A stretch of DNA of 64,000 nucleotides, from contig CAIKCJ010000014.1 in assembly GCA_903825945.1 (NCBI GenBank), positions 62,001 to 126,000 on the forward strand. The letters are read 5' to 3'. The stretch comes from an uncultured Actinomycetes bacterium (GTDB taxonomy: Bacteria > Actinomycetota > Actinomycetes > Nanopelagicales > Nanopelagicaceae). The notes beneath the pieces were generated by a model. That model worked only from the letters and a program-made list of their open reading frames with translations, made no database searches and was not told the DNA's origin. Shown here piece after piece: positions 1 through 9,484 of this stretch (its first letter is position 1; each line of letters begins with the position of its first letter). The position numbers and the translations under genes are program-made.

Positions 1-665
1 ACGCAGTAGCCCGCGACGTAACTGAGAAATACATTTCCGGGAGCCAACTTTTTCATGACAGGCAGAAACGTAATGAGACTTGCGATAAGGATGCACCACA
101 TCGCCTCGTATGCAAATGTCGGCTGAAACGTTGCGTAACTCTGATAACCCATAGGTCGCTCTCGCAACGGAATTGATAAAGCCCAAGGCAGCGTTGTTGG
201 GCGGCCAAATAGCTCCCCATTAAACCAATTGCCAAAGCGACCAATCGCCTGAGCACACAAAATTCCCGGAGCAATTGAATCCGCGAAGATGGCAAAGGAG
301 CGTGATCGTCTGGCTTTTTTGAAGTAAAGATAAGTTGCAAGAGTTCCAAGAAGTACCGCACCCCAGATGCCCATCCCGCCATTCCATAATCGAAACGCAT
401 TCGCGAAATTACCATCGGCACCAAAATAAAGTTCTGGAGTAGTCACGACGTGATAGATCCGACCGCCGATGATGCCTGCTGGAATTGCATAGATAGCGAC
501 GTCATAAATCTCAGTAGGAATTCCACCTCGACTCACATACCGCTTTTTACCTATGTACATCGCAACAACTATCCCGAGCAGAATGCAGAGCGCATAAAAA
601 TGAATGGATAAAGGACCCAACCCCACCGAAGATTTCGATGGGGTTGGGATAAAACGCGAAAACAC
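1..665 (-). CDS. lgt: Prolipoprotein diacylglyceryl transferase, 3' end cut by window
   Basis: Membrane enzyme that moves diacylglycerol from phosphatidylglycerol to the lipobox cysteine of prolipoproteins. I translated the minus strand by hand. From a GTG at 665 it reads MFSRFIPTPSKSSVG, then a GLGPLSIHFYALCILLG membrane segment, and further on the Lgt signature GRFGNWFNGELFGRPT encoded near 190-245. The frame is open to base 1, so about 221 residues are present and the C-terminus lies outside the window. The start lies 8 bases after the DsbA-like stop, so it should be the distal gene of the his-trp unit. No strong ribosome site precedes the GTG, so the exact start is less sure than the identity. 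lspA, the next enzyme of lipoprotein maturation, is at 16,496. Confidence 0.9.
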   Translation of the reverse strand, partial: MFSRFIPTPSKSSVGLGPLSIHFYALCILLGIVVAMYIGKKRYVSRGGIPTEIYDVAIYAIPAGIIGGRIYHVVTTPELYFGADGNFANAFRLWNGGMGIWGAVLLGTLATYLYFKKARRSRSFAIFADSIAPGILCAQAIGRFGNWFNGELFGRPTTLPWALSIPLRERPMGYQSYATFQPTFAYEAMWCILIASLITFLPVMKKLAPGNVFLSYVAGYC

Positions 666-673
666 GTGTGGAG

Positions 674-1375
674 TTACTTCACACGTGAAGCTTTAAGGGC
701 AGCATTAAAGGCAGCTTGGAATGCAACTGGATCAAGGTAATCACCCTGAGGCAGCGTCTTTCCATTGATCAATACGGTTGGTGTGGAGTTGATGTTCTGG
801 GAACCGGCGTAGTTTTCAACGTTGTTGACCCAATTAATGTATTGCCCTTTATTGACGCAGTTGTCGTAAGCAGAAGATGTGATTCCAAGGCTCTGGCCTA
901 ATTGCACCAACTTTGCGTTGGTCCAGGTGCCGTCATTTTCAGTAGCTGGCTGGTTTTGATACAGAGCCTTGTGCATCTCCAAGAACTTACCTTGATCAGA
1001 TGCGCAAGCAGAAGCGGCAGCAGTCAAGATTGACTCAGGGCCGATAAATGACATTGGGTGGTAGACGGCATGGATCTTGCCAGCTGTCACAAGGCCATTG
1101 ATGTAGGTGTTATTCACTACCTCAAAATCACGGCAGTGAGGGCACTGGAAGTCTTCATAGAAATCAACTTTTACAGGAGCACTCTTGTTAAATTCGATGC
1201 CGTAACCATCGCTTGTAGCGACAGCTGATGGCGCTGTCGCATGAGAATTAGTGCGGCTCTTTGTAATGGCAGTGATAGCACCAACAACAATGACGAGAAT
1301 GATCATGCCGATCACGATGTTGCGAGTGCCATTGTCCTTCGCGTCCAACTTGCTCTTTTTCTCTTTCTTAGCCAT
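674..1375 (-). CDS. Membrane-anchored DsbA-family thioredoxin-fold oxidoreductase
   Basis: Thiol-disulfide oxidoreductase with its catalytic domain outside the membrane. The 233-residue protein has a short basic N-terminus, one membrane helix at about residues 19-38, then a thioredoxin fold with the CPHC active site at 78-81 and a cis-proline Thr-Pro at 198-199. I chose the ATG at 1375 because GAGGAGAT sits just upstream; an ATG 10 codons earlier is possible. It lies downstream of a MauE/DoxX membrane protein, a common actinobacterial pairing in which the partner is thought to recycle the DsbA-like protein. Which proteins it oxidises cannot be told from sequence. Confidence 0.85.
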   Translation of the reverse strand: MAKKEKKSKLDAKDNGTRNIVIGMIILVIVVGAITAITKSRTNSHATAPSAVATSDGYGIEFNKSAPVKVDFYEDFQCPHCRDFEVVNNTYINGLVTAGKIHAVYHPMSFIGPESILTAAASACASDQGKFLEMHKALYQNQPATENDGTWTNAKLVQLGQSLGITSSAYDNCVNKGQYINWVNNVENYAGSQNINSTPTVLINGKTLPQGDYLDPVAFQAAFNAALKASRVK

Positions 1376-1420
1376 TACATCTCCTCGTTCACTATTTTCT
1401 GTCATCCTGAAAAAAATTTG

Positions 1421-1460
1421 TTCATTAATCGGTTAAGCAATTAAACGGTTCAGCGGTTAA
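1421..1460. repeat. Five degenerate 8-bp tandem units
   Basis: On the plus strand the units read TTCATTAA, TCGGTTAA, GCAATTAA, ACGGTTCA and GCGGTTAA, back to back. They fill the gap between the MauE/DoxX-like gene and the DsbA-like gene and include the MauE/DoxX stop codon. They could be slippage-derived or serve as a binding array; the sequence does not decide. Confidence 0.5.
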
Positions 1461-1939
1461 GAGCCTTTACGATCATCTAGCCCAAACTTACCGCCTGGAA
1501 AGCGCATCAGGAATGCGGCACACAGGACTAGCCCGGTGTCACGCATAATTTCGGTTGCATAGACCCATGGGTGAACTTTTCCATCAGCGGTTATGCCGCC
1601 ATTTCCAAAGCAGCCACAGTTAATTGGCAGCTTACGTGCCCACGCTTGAGAGATCGCAACGATAAAGAGGAGCATAAGAGCGCCGCCTGCAAAGCCGGAC
1701 CATTTCACCCAGATGCCGATAACAAGCAAGAGCGCGATACCAATCTCAAGCCAGGGCAGGATTAATCCGAATGAGTTAGCTACTCCGGTTGGCAATATTT
1801 GGTAGACCCGAACTGAGGATTGCGCTTCAGTTGGAGTCATTGCTTTAATCCAGCCGGCGGCCAAAAGGACGCCTCCGAGAATCAACCGCGCTAAGAGCGT
1901 GATCCATGGTTGGGCTTGTGTGGTGAAAAATTTCTTCAT
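1457..1939 (-). CDS. MauE/DoxX-family membrane protein
   Basis: A 160-residue protein with about four membrane segments and the cysteine motif NCGCFGNGG (Cys108 and Cys110), as in MauE-type redox partners that pass electrons to or from DsbA-like proteins. The start overlaps the trpA stop as ATGA, so it is translationally coupled to the trp genes although its role is in the envelope. The DsbA-like gene follows after 81 bases. Family membership is well supported by the topology, the cysteine pair and the neighbour; the direct electron partner is inferred. Confidence 0.75.
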   Translation of the reverse strand: MKKFFTTQAQPWITLLARLILGGVLLAAGWIKAMTPTEAQSSVRVYQILPTGVANSFGLILPWLEIGIALLLVIGIWVKWSGFAGGALMLLFIVAISQAWARKLPINCGCFGNGGITADGKVHPWVYATEIMRDTGLVLCAAFLMRFPGGKFGLDDRKGS

Positions 1940-2745
1940 GAACGCACCACCTCTTCAGCAATTGCTGCAGAGAGTGCTTGCGCAAGCTCTCTCACTCGAG
2001 CAACCGCAATATCTAACGTTGGGGCCTCTTGAACTAATTTAATAAATGCAGAACCAACGATGACACCGTCGGCGTACTGTGCGACTTCCCTCGCCTGATC
2101 CGGTGTCGAAACTCCCAGTCCGACTGCAATCGGTTTATCTGTCACTCTTCGCAAACGCGCCACAAGATCTTTGGCGCCGGAAGTCACGGAATCCCGGACT
2201 CCTGTCACACCCATAAGTGATGCCGCATAAATAAATCCAGAGCTATTGGTAGAAACCTTTTTCAGTCTTTCATCACTCGTGCTGAGCGCGACAACAAAAA
2301 CTCGATTGGCGCCATGCTCAACAGTTGCCTGCATCCATGGGTCGGATTCTTCAACTGTCAGATCAGGGGTGATCACTCCGCTGCCACCATTGGCAACTAA
2401 ATCGCGAGCAAAGTTTTCTACGCCATAACGTTCAATGGGATTCCAATACGTCATGATCAGAGTTGGGGCGAGTTCAGAGACTGCGGCAACCGTCGCCATC
2501 ACTTCTCGCGCTGTTGTTCCCTGTCGAAGAGATTGCTCAGATGCGACCTGAATAACAGGTCCATCCATAACAGGATCGCTATATGGGAACCCAATTTCGA
2601 TAGCGTCGACTCCCCCGGCAATCATCGCTTTGATAATCTCAATGCAGCCGTCTTGAGTCGGGAATCCCGCAGGCATGTATCCAATCAACGCAGCGCGTTG
2701 CGAGCTTCGGGTCTTAACAAATAGATCTTCTAGGGGCGTCGTCAT
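1936..2745 (-). CDS. trpA: Tryptophan synthase alpha subunit
   Basis: Cleaves indole-3-glycerol phosphate to indole, which is channelled to TrpB, plus glyceraldehyde 3-phosphate. The 269-residue TIM barrel is of normal length. The segment AIEIGFPYSDPVMDGP supplies the catalytic Glu50 and Asp61, equivalent to Glu49 and Asp60 of the Salmonella enzyme. Its ATG directly abuts the trpB TAA, and its TGA overlaps the start of the next gene as ATGA. This spacing favours balanced translation of the two synthase subunits. Confidence 0.97.
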   Translation of the reverse strand: MTTPLEDLFVKTRSSQRAALIGYMPAGFPTQDGCIEIIKAMIAGGVDAIEIGFPYSDPVMDGPVIQVASEQSLRQGTTAREVMATVAAVSELAPTLIMTYWNPIERYGVENFARDLVANGGSGVITPDLTVEESDPWMQATVEHGANRVFVVALSTSDERLKKVSTNSSGFIYAASLMGVTGVRDSVTSGAKDLVARLRRVTDKPIAVGLGVSTPDQAREVAQYADGVIVGSAFIKLVQEAPTLDIAVARVRELAQALSAAIAEEVVRS

Positions 2746-3945
2746 TTACAGTGGAATCCCAAAGTAGTTGGCTGCGGTTTGGACATCTTTGTCACCGCGA
2801 CCAGAGAGATTGATAAGCAAGACTGCATCTGGGCCAAGCTCGCGCCCAACTTTCATTGCACCGGCCAGAGCATGAGCGGTCTCGATAGCGGGAATGATTC
2901 CCTCTGTTTTCGAGAGTAAAGAGAATGCCTCCATTGCTTCATCATCTGTTATGGCGCGATATTCTGCGCGACCAATGTCGTTCAGATAAGCATGCTCTGG
3001 TCCCACTCCTGGATAGTCCAGCCCAGCCGAGATCGAGTGCGACTCAATCGTTTGACCGCTCTCATCTTGTAAGACGTATGTGCGAGTGCCGTGGAGTACA
3101 CCTGGTGTGCCACCAGTGATCGTGGCTGCATGAAGTCCGGTCAAGACTCCGCTACCTCCAGCTTCAAGACCAATCAGACGAACATCGACATCATCGAGAA
3201 ATGGGTGGAAAATTCCGATTGCATTGGAACCGCCACCAACGCACGCAAGTACGGCATCTGGAAGTCGGCCGATGAGTGCTTGCACTTGTTCACGCGCTTC
3301 TACACCAATGATGCGGTGAAAATCTCTGACCATCGTAGGGAATGGATGCGGACCGGCGACAGTTCCTAATAGGTAATGCGTGGTCTCAACATTCGTTACC
3401 CAATCACGCATCGCTTCATTGATGGCATCTTTAAGGGTCTTGCTACCTTGGGTAACCGGCACTACATCAGCACCCAATAATTTCATTCGGGCTACATTCA
3501 GTGACTGACGTTTTGTATCTTCTTCACCCATGTAGACAACACACTCAAGCCCCAAAAGAGCCGCAGCAGTTGCAGATGCAACACCATGCTGTCCTGCACC
3601 TGTCTCAGCGATGATCCGCTTCTTGCCCATTTTCTTAACAAGCAGTGCTTGACCTAGGACGTTGTTGATTTTGTGTGAGCCAGTGTGATTGAGATCTTCC
3701 CGCTTGAGCAAGATACGTGCGCCACCCGCATGCTCTGAGAATCGCTTTGCTTCCGTAATGATGCTTGGGCGACCGGTGTATGTTCGATGGAGTTCGCTTA
3801 ATTCACGCTGGAACTCTGGGTCCGCAAGCGCGCTCTCGTAGGCCACTGTCAGTTCATCTAGGGCAGAGATAAGCGCCTCTGGCACAAATCGACCGCCATA
3901 AGGGCCGAAATGCCCCAATATTTCAGAAGTAACAGGTGCACTCAT
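2746..3945 (-). CDS. trpB: Tryptophan synthase beta subunit
   Basis: PLP enzyme that condenses indole with serine to make tryptophan. The 399 residues include HTGSHKINN with the PLP lysine at about 92 and the phosphate-binding GGGSNA loop. It is a normal-length TrpB1-type protein, as expected for one encoded beside trpA. It follows trpC by 20 bases and is followed directly by trpA. Confidence 0.97.
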   Translation of the reverse strand: MSAPVTSEILGHFGPYGGRFVPEALISALDELTVAYESALADPEFQRELSELHRTYTGRPSIITEAKRFSEHAGGARILLKREDLNHTGSHKINNVLGQALLVKKMGKKRIIAETGAGQHGVASATAAALLGLECVVYMGEEDTKRQSLNVARMKLLGADVVPVTQGSKTLKDAINEAMRDWVTNVETTHYLLGTVAGPHPFPTMVRDFHRIIGVEAREQVQALIGRLPDAVLACVGGGSNAIGIFHPFLDDVDVRLIGLEAGGSGVLTGLHAATITGGTPGVLHGTRTYVLQDESGQTIESHSISAGLDYPGVGPEHAYLNDIGRAEYRAITDDEAMEAFSLLSKTEGIIPAIETAHALAGAMKVGRELGPDAVLLINLSGRGDKDVQTAANYFGIPL

Positions 3946-3965
3946 AAGCCAAACCTACCAGCCAA

Positions 3966-4739
3966 CTATCTAGCTAGCAGTGTGCGAATCATCTCCTTCG
4001 GATCGCCCGACTTCACGAGAGTTTCCCCGACCAGTACCGCTTTTGCGCCAGCTTCTTCCGCGACGCCAACCTGTTCTCGTGATGTAATCCCAGATTCGGC
4101 CACCTTGAGGAGTTCACTTGGAATCATTGGTATCAGGCGAGCGAATGCCTCTGGGTTAATTTCCAGGGTCTTGAGATTTCGAGCGTTTACGCCGATGATA
4201 GAAGCGCCGCTATCAACTGCCCGCTCTAACTCAGCCTCGTCGTGGACCTCGACCAAGACATCCATCCCAAGTTCGCTAGCCATCTGAGAAAAATCGTTGA
4301 GCTGAGAATCAGAGAGCGCCGCAACAATCAAAAGCATCAAGTCTGCGCCTAATACTCGCGTCTCCAGAACTTGAAATTCGGTGACAATAAAATCTTTGCG
4401 CAAGATCGGAATGGATAGTTCGCGGCGGACTGCTATCAAGTCATTCGAGCTGCCGCCAAAGCGACGCTGCTCAGTCAAAACGCTGACTACCGCAGCATCG
4501 GCATCCTGGTATTGCATCGCCAATTTCACTGGATCAGCAATGGTGGCTAGGGCACCTTTACTAGGTGAGGAGCGCTTAACTTCGGCGATTATTTGAGTAC
4601 CAGGGCGAATGAGCGAGTCGTAGGCGCTGCGAATGGCTGGTGCATTTTCCAGAGCCTCGCGCAATTGATTGAGCGGAACTATTCTCTGCTGAAGGTCTTC
4701 TAAAACTCCTTCAACAATTGTTTCAAGTGCAGTGCTCAT
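3966..4739 (-). CDS. trpC: Indole-3-glycerol phosphate synthase
   Basis: Closes the indole ring from carboxyphenylamino-deoxyribulose phosphate. The 257-residue TIM barrel carries the family motif EVKRSSPSKG near residue 53. I placed the start at the ATG whose ATGA overlaps the stop of the upstream small gene; a longer reading upstream is less likely. It is a single-domain TrpC with no fused TrpF. This fits the PriA protein encoded upstream, which can supply phosphoribosylanthranilate isomerase activity. Confidence 0.95.
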   Translation of the reverse strand: MSTALETIVEGVLEDLQQRIVPLNQLREALENAPAIRSAYDSLIRPGTQIIAEVKRSSPSKGALATIADPVKLAMQYQDADAAVVSVLTEQRRFGGSSNDLIAVRRELSIPILRKDFIVTEFQVLETRVLGADLMLLIVAALSDSQLNDFSQMASELGMDVLVEVHDEAELERAVDSGASIIGVNARNLKTLEINPEAFARLIPMIPSELLKVAESGITSREQVGVAEEAGAKAVLVGETLVKSGDPKEMIRTLLAR

Positions 4740-4891
4740 AAGGTTGGGTCTTCTCCATCGCTCAAGGTGTTCCATGGGGTGCGAGCCTTTGGCTCATAAC
4801 GTTTGGACATGCCTCGCTTAATGAGTCGAAGCGAGAAGTAAATAACTAACAGCAAAATGGCGAGAACGATCACAAGTTTGAGAATTATCAT
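4736..4891 (-). CDS. Small trp-operon membrane protein, 51 residues
   Basis: Tiny protein between trpE and trpC. It starts at an ATG overlapping the trpE stop (TAATG) and ends with ATGA overlapping trpC, so it is almost certainly translated. It has one membrane helix (residues about 1-22), a basic stretch, and the C-terminal tail PWNTLSDGEDPTL. From memory, a W-x2-L-x2-G-x-DPT tail also closes the larger Trp-operon-associated membrane protein family found between trpE and trpC in other actinobacteria, so this could be a minimal form. No biochemical function can be assigned. Confidence 0.75.
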   Translation of the reverse strand: MIILKLVIVLAILLLVIYFSLRLIKRGMSKRYEPKARTPWNTLSDGEDPTL

Positions 4892-6390
4892 TAAATCTTC
4901 CTCAATTGATTTGCACTCGCAATAGCTCCGAGAACAGCTGCCGCTTTGTTCTGGCATTCCATATCTTCACTGGCTGGATCTGAATCAGCAACGATTCCCG
5001 CACCAGCTTGAATATAAGCAACGCCATCTTTAAGGACAGCCGTACGAATCGCAATACATGTATCGATATTGCCGCGAAAATCTAGATATCCAATCGTCCC
5101 ACCATAGATGCCACGACGAGTTGGTTCGTTCTCTTCGATGATCTGCATTGCACGTGGTTTTGGAGCGCCGGAAAGTGTGCCCGCGGGAAAGACTGCCAAG
5201 AGTGCATCCACCGGGGTTGAGGTTGGAGCAAGAGTGCCGGTGACGGTCGAGACTATGTGCATCACATGCGAGTAGCGCTCGATGTTCATAAATTCAACAA
5301 CTTCTACTGTGCCAGGTGCACACACGCGTCCCAAGTCATTGCGGCCTAAGTCCACGAGCATGAGATGTTCTGCGCGCTCCTTTGGATCTGCAAGAAGCTC
5401 TTCTGCGTTTCTGGCGTCGATTTCTGGGTCACTTGATCGTGGACGTGTGCCCGCAATCGGATGAATCATTACATCGCTGCCGTGAATTTTAACGAGCGCC
5501 TCAGGGCTAGAACCAACGATCTCAAGGCCATCATCGAATCTAAAGAGATACATGTACGGGCTTGGATTAGATAGGCGCAACGCTCTATAGATATCTAGCG
5601 CACTGGCTTGATTCTCCATCTCGAATCGCTGCGAAAGCACAACCTGAAAAGCTTCACCACTTCTAATCTCTTCTTTAATTTTTTCAATCTTTAGGCAGAA
5701 TTCTTCGCTCGTTGTATTGCGTGTGTACTGCGGCGTAGTCCGCGCGAAGGGAGTATTGATTCTCGCTTCAAGAGGCTCTTTCATCGTAGCTTCCATCGAA
5801 TCTAAACGAACCAAAGCATCCGCATATGCTTCATCGACGCGATGTGCGCTCCCATCCCAATTCACTGCATTAGCAATAAGAGTGAGAGAGCCTTCTAGAT
5901 GATCAAAAACTGCCAGATCAGATGTCAACATAAAGGCAATCTCTGGCAGTTCAATATCTTCGTGTGCAAGTGATGAAATTTTCTCGAGGCGTCTCACGAT
6001 CTCATACCCGGCGTAGCCCACGAGTCCCCCCGTGAGTGGTGGCAACTCCGACATCTCAGGTGCTTGTAAGTGAGATGCTGCAATCTTAAGTGCCTCGAGC
6101 GGATCTATTCCTTCTGGTGCACCAGATGGTGTTGCTCCCAGCCAGATCGCCTTTCCATCTTTTGAGGTCAGCGTTGATTCAGAACGAACACCGATAAAGG
6201 AATAACGCGACCATGTTCCACCATTCTCGGCGGATTCAAGGAGAAAAGTTCGAGAGCGAGTTCCTACAAGCTTTTGATAAATTGCTAGTGGTGTATAGGA
6301 GTCAGCAAGATACTTTCGCGCTACAGGAATGACGTTGTAGTCGCGCGCATAGTTGCGGAATTCTTCAAGTGAAATATGAGCCTTACTCAT
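4891..6390 (-). CDS. trpE: Anthranilate synthase component I
   Basis: Makes anthranilate from chorismate, using ammonia delivered by a TrpG glutaminase that is not encoded in this window. The 499 residues have the N-terminal tryptophan-binding segment with the LLES feedback motif at 50-53 and the chorismate-binding C-terminal half ending in AGAGIVADSDPASED and CQNKAAAVL. The start overlaps the hisI stop as ATGA, linking tryptophan synthesis translationally to the histidine genes. Control is probably by feedback inhibition; I saw no attenuator, because no leader is present. Confidence 0.95.
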   Translation of the reverse strand: MSKAHISLEEFRNYARDYNVIPVARKYLADSYTPLAIYQKLVGTRSRTFLLESAENGGTWSRYSFIGVRSESTLTSKDGKAIWLGATPSGAPEGIDPLEALKIAASHLQAPEMSELPPLTGGLVGYAGYEIVRRLEKISSLAHEDIELPEIAFMLTSDLAVFDHLEGSLTLIANAVNWDGSAHRVDEAYADALVRLDSMEATMKEPLEARINTPFARTTPQYTRNTTSEEFCLKIEKIKEEIRSGEAFQVVLSQRFEMENQASALDIYRALRLSNPSPYMYLFRFDDGLEIVGSSPEALVKIHGSDVMIHPIAGTRPRSSDPEIDARNAEELLADPKERAEHLMLVDLGRNDLGRVCAPGTVEVVEFMNIERYSHVMHIVSTVTGTLAPTSTPVDALLAVFPAGTLSGAPKPRAMQIIEENEPTRRGIYGGTIGYLDFRGNIDTCIAIRTAVLKDGVAYIQAGAGIVADSDPASEDMECQNKAAAVLGAIASANQLRKI

Positions 6391-6731
6391 AGTGCGCCAG
6401 ATTCAGATGGGAGTTCGCTAAAGAAGCAGCTCTGCTCACCGGTGTGGCATGCCGCTCCGACCTGATTAACTTTCAGAACTATGGCATCACCATCACAGTC
6501 GTAATGCGCACTCACCAGCCTTTGGGTATGTCCAGAGGTGAGACCTTTGACCCAGAGTTCATTTCGACTTCTGCTCCAATAGGTAACATCGCCACTTGTG
6601 AGAGTTGCCTCGAGGGCTTCGCGATTCATCCACGCCATCATCAACACTTCATTATTGACCGCATCTTGAGCGATTGCAGCGACTAACTCATTTTTATCGA
6701 AATGAGCCGAGATCGCCGATGGGATGTTCAT
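6387..6731 (-). CDS. hisI: Phosphoribosyl-AMP cyclohydrolase
   Basis: Opens the purine ring of phosphoribosyl-AMP in histidine synthesis. It is 114 residues and monofunctional, with no HisE domain. Family motifs are YWSRSRNELWVKG, TSGHTQ, the DCDGDA metal site, and ACHTG with a further cysteine in QSCFF for zinc. It follows hisF after 24 bases and overlaps trpE by ATGA. Confidence 0.95.
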   Translation of the reverse strand: MNIPSAISAHFDKNELVAAIAQDAVNNEVLMMAWMNREALEATLTSGDVTYWSRSRNELWVKGLTSGHTQRLVSAHYDCDGDAIVLKVNQVGAACHTGEQSCFFSELPSESGAL

Positions 6732-6755
6732 TTGAGTATTCTGCCTTAATCACAC

Positions 6756-7532
6756 TTAACGGCGAACCGAATATCCGTGTCCGCCAAGGTATTCCTTCAC
6801 CTGGGCGATCGTGAAGGTTCCGAAATGGAAGACGCTTGCGGCCAGCAAGGCATCAGCTCCTGCATCCAGCGCCGCGCCAAAATCTTCGATTTTGCCCGCT
6901 CCCCCACTTGCAATGAGAGGCACATGAGTGAGTGACCTTACGGTGGATAGCATCTCGATGTCATAGCCAGCACGCGTGCCATCCGCATCCATCGAATTAA
7001 GAAGAATCTCTCCGGCACCACGCTCGGTGGCATCAGCAATCCAGGCGAGTGCATCAAGGCCAGTCCCCTGGCGTCCTCCGTGAGTTGTCACTTCGAAGCC
7101 TGATGGAGTTTGCCCACGTCTGGCATCTACAGAGAGGACCAAAACCTGATTTCCAAATCTATCTGCAATTTCGTTGATTAGTTTTGGATTATTAATGGCC
7201 GCTGTATTGATACTCACTTTATCGGCACCAGCACGTAGCAAGCGATCGACATCTGCGATCTCACGAATTCCACCGCCCACTGTTAGCGGAATAAAAACTT
7301 GTTCAGCAGTTCTGGAGACAACGTCTAACGTTGTTGATCGATCCTCAACAGATGCTGAGATATCCAGAAATGTCAGCTCGTCTGCTCCTGCGATGCCATA
7401 GGCGCGTGCAAGCTCAACAGGATCACCCGCATCAACGAGATTCTTAAAATTTACGCCCTTGACTACGCGCCCGGCAGCAACATCCAGACAAGGAATAATT
7501 CTTTTGGATAGATGTGATTCAACGCTCGCCAT
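6756..7532 (-). CDS. hisF: Imidazole glycerol phosphate synthase, cyclase subunit
   Basis: Uses ammonia from HisH to form imidazole glycerol phosphate and AICAR from PRFAR. The 258-residue half-barrel pair has IIPCLDV with Asp17 and SVDARRG with Asp136 as catalytic acids, plus GGGIR and SGGAG phosphate-binding loops. A six- to seven-residue N-terminal extension compared with typical HisF is supported by the ATG at 7532. It starts 4 bases after the priA stop. Confidence 0.96.
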   Translation of the reverse strand: MASVESHLSKRIIPCLDVAAGRVVKGVNFKNLVDAGDPVELARAYGIAGADELTFLDISASVEDRSTTLDVVSRTAEQVFIPLTVGGGIREIADVDRLLRAGADKVSINTAAINNPKLINEIADRFGNQVLVLSVDARRGQTPSGFEVTTHGGRQGTGLDALAWIADATERGAGEILLNSMDADGTRAGYDIEMLSTVRSLTHVPLIASGGAGKIEDFGAALDAGADALLAASVFHFGTFTIAQVKEYLGGHGYSVRR

Positions 7533-7536
7533 GGCC

Positions 7537-8271
7537 TTACTTGCTGCTTACTTCTAGCGCCTGTTGAAGTGTGAATGAGCCAGCATAAAGCGCTTTACCT
7601 ACAATAGATCCTTCAACGCCGATTGCGGTGAGCGCGCGAATAGCAATGAGATCATCCAGAGTCGAGACTCCACCACTTGCAACTACCGGCTTATTTGTTG
7701 CTGCACACACTTCGCGTAAGAGTTCAAGATTGGGCCCAGTCAGTGTTCCATCTTTAGCAACATCGGTCACGATATATCGTGCACAACCATCACGGTCTAG
7801 GCGTTCAATGGTCTCAAAGAGATCGCCACCTTCTTTTGTCCAACCACGAGCTGCCAGTGTGTGGCCGCGCACATCAAGTCCTACCGCGATCCGATCTGCG
7901 AACTCCGAGATTACTTTTGCTGTCCACTCAGGATTTTCGAGCGCTGCTGTGCCCAAATTAACGCGCTTACATCCAGTTGCCAACGCTCGTCGCAGCGATT
8001 CATCATCACGAATTCCACCAGATAGTTCGACTTTAATATCTACACTTTTAATAACTTCCTCAAGCAAAGTCGCGTTAGATCCAATACCAAATGCAGCATC
8101 AAGATCGACCAGATGGATCCACTCTGCACCTGCTGCGACGAACTCCTGCGCTACTTCGATCGGTAACCCATATTGGCTCTCGGCGGCTAGTTCGCCTTGC
8201 ACGAGTCGAACCGCGCGACCACCCTTGACATCAATTGCTGGAAGTAGTTCAAGTGACTTAGTCGTACTCAT
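7537..8271 (-). CDS. priA: Bifunctional isomerase PriA (HisA/TrpF)
   Basis: Isomerises ProFAR in histidine synthesis and, in actinobacteria, phosphoribosylanthranilate in tryptophan synthesis. The 244 residues start at the ATG overlapping hisH (ATGA). Asp14 in [13 protein letters not shown] and Asp170 in IVTDV fit the catalytic pair. [16 protein letters not shown], carrying the Arg and Trp used for dual substrates, and [16 protein letters not shown] are typical of PriA rather than plain HisA. No trpF is present in the window. Dual activity is inferred from these residues and from its position between his and trp genes. Confidence 0.92.
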   Translation of the reverse strand: MSTTKSLELLPAIDVKGGRAVRLVQGELAAESQYGLPIEVAQEFVAAGAEWIHLVDLDAAFGIGSNATLLEEVIKSVDIKVELSGGIRDDESLRRALATGCKRVNLGTAALENPEWTAKVISEFADRIAVGLDVRGHTLAARGWTKEGGDLFETIERLDRDGCARYIVTDVAKDGTLTGPNLELLREVCAATNKPVVASGGVSTLDDLIAIRALTAIGVEGSIVGKALYAGSFTLQQALEVSSK

Positions 8272-8864
8272 AGGGTTGCCGCCCAATTCTTGATTAATCG
8301 TGCACCGTTCGCACTACTTTTTTCTGGATGAAATTGAGTTGCGCTTACTGGACCGCGCTCGATGGCTGCAATAAATGGCTCTCCATATTCGCACCATGAG
8401 GTGGTCGAATCAGAAATATCGCTCTTTGCTGCGTATGAATGGACAAAGTAAAACGAGGCGCCATCGAGCCCCTCAAGTAGCAAAGAACCAGTTCCGGCTT
8501 TAACAGTGTTCCAACCCATGTGCGGAAGAATTGGAGCGTTTATAAGGGAGACATCCCCCTCAAAAATTCCAACGCCTTGCGTTGAACCCTTCTCGCTTCC
8601 CGATGAGAAAAGAATCTGGGCGCCCACACAAATTCCGAGCATCGGTTTGTTCGCAGCAACTCGGTTGCGAATAATCTCATCGCCACCAACGTTGTTCAAC
8701 TGTTCCATACAAGCACCAAATGCGCCTACACCCGGAACAACTAATCCATCTGCGCTGAGGCAGAGCGCAGGGTCTGAAGTCAGAACGACTTCTTGATCAG
8801 TAAGCTCGAAGGCGCGTTGGGCAGACCTGAGGTTTCCTGAGCCGTAATCCAAAATTGCTATCAA
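8268..8864 (-). CDS. hisH: Imidazole glycerol phosphate synthase, glutamine amidotransferase subunit
   Basis: Class I glutaminase that supplies ammonia to HisF. The 198 residues contain the nucleophile Cys79 in MLGICVGAQ and the His-Glu pair in QFHPEKS. The usual Met after the GICxG elbow is Ala here, a mild variant. Both ends overlap neighbours by ATGA (hisB upstream, priA downstream). Confidence 0.95.
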   Translation of the reverse strand: MIAILDYGSGNLRSAQRAFELTDQEVVLTSDPALCLSADGLVVPGVGAFGACMEQLNNVGGDEIIRNRVAANKPMLGICVGAQILFSSGSEKGSTQGVGIFEGDVSLINAPILPHMGWNTVKAGTGSLLLEGLDGASFYFVHSYAAKSDISDSTTSWCEYGEPFIAAIERGPVSATQFHPEKSSANGARLIKNWAATL

Positions 8865-9454
8865 AGAACACCCTTAGTTGATGGAATGCCGCTGGTGCGA
8901 CCATCAATAGCAACAGCATCACGAAGTGCGCGGGCAACTGCCTTGAATTGTGCTTCAAAGACGTGGTGTGCATTGCGTCCTTCGAGCACGCGAACGTGAA
9001 GAGCGATTCGCGCCTCGGCAACAATTGACTCCCAAATATGGCGACCAAGAGTTGTATCAAATGTCCCGATGAGTTCAACAATCTCTGGTTGGCGATGCAC
9101 CAAATAAGGGCGACCAGATAGATCCACTGCAGCTTGAACAAGAACCTCATCGAGAGGAACCATTGCATCGCCAAATCGGCGAATGCCTGCCTTATCGCCA
9201 AGTGCTTCGCGGAGAGCTTGGCCGAAGGCCAAAGAAGTATCTTCAACCGTGTGGTGAGAATCCACATCGACATCACCAGTGGTTTTAATGGTGAGATCAA
9301 AACCAGCATGCTTTCCCAGCTGAGACATCATGTGTTCATAAAAAGGCACGCCTGTCTGAATGTCGATCAGGCCACATCCATCGAGATTAATCTGCACGAA
9401 TACAGAAGATTCCTTGGTGGTGCGCTCTACTGTTGCAATACGTGGTGTGGTCAT
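8861..9454 (-). CDS. hisB: Imidazoleglycerol-phosphate dehydratase
   Basis: Manganese enzyme that dehydrates imidazole glycerol phosphate. It is 197 residues and monofunctional, without a HisN phosphatase domain. The two metal-binding repeats are visible as HHTVEDTSLAFGQAL and HHVFEAQFKAVARAL. It lies 30 bases after hisC and overlaps hisH. Confidence 0.96.
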   Translation of the reverse strand: MTTPRIATVERTTKESSVFVQINLDGCGLIDIQTGVPFYEHMMSQLGKHAGFDLTIKTTGDVDVDSHHTVEDTSLAFGQALREALGDKAGIRRFGDAMVPLDEVLVQAAVDLSGRPYLVHRQPEIVELIGTFDTTLGRHIWESIVAEARIALHVRVLEGRNAHHVFEAQFKAVARALRDAVAIDGRTSGIPSTKGVL

Positions 9455-9484
9455 GGTCTCTCTTCTTGCCTCAGGGTGACTTTA

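Noticed and set aside
7628-8293. 221-residue plus-strand ORF opposite priA
   Set aside because: Ser/Arg/Pro-rich composition typical of an antisense shadow; priA on the other strand is unambiguous.
8797-9309. 170-residue minus-strand ORF in the hisB region
   Set aside because: Alternative frame of hisB, which has complete metal-binding motifs and operon overlaps.
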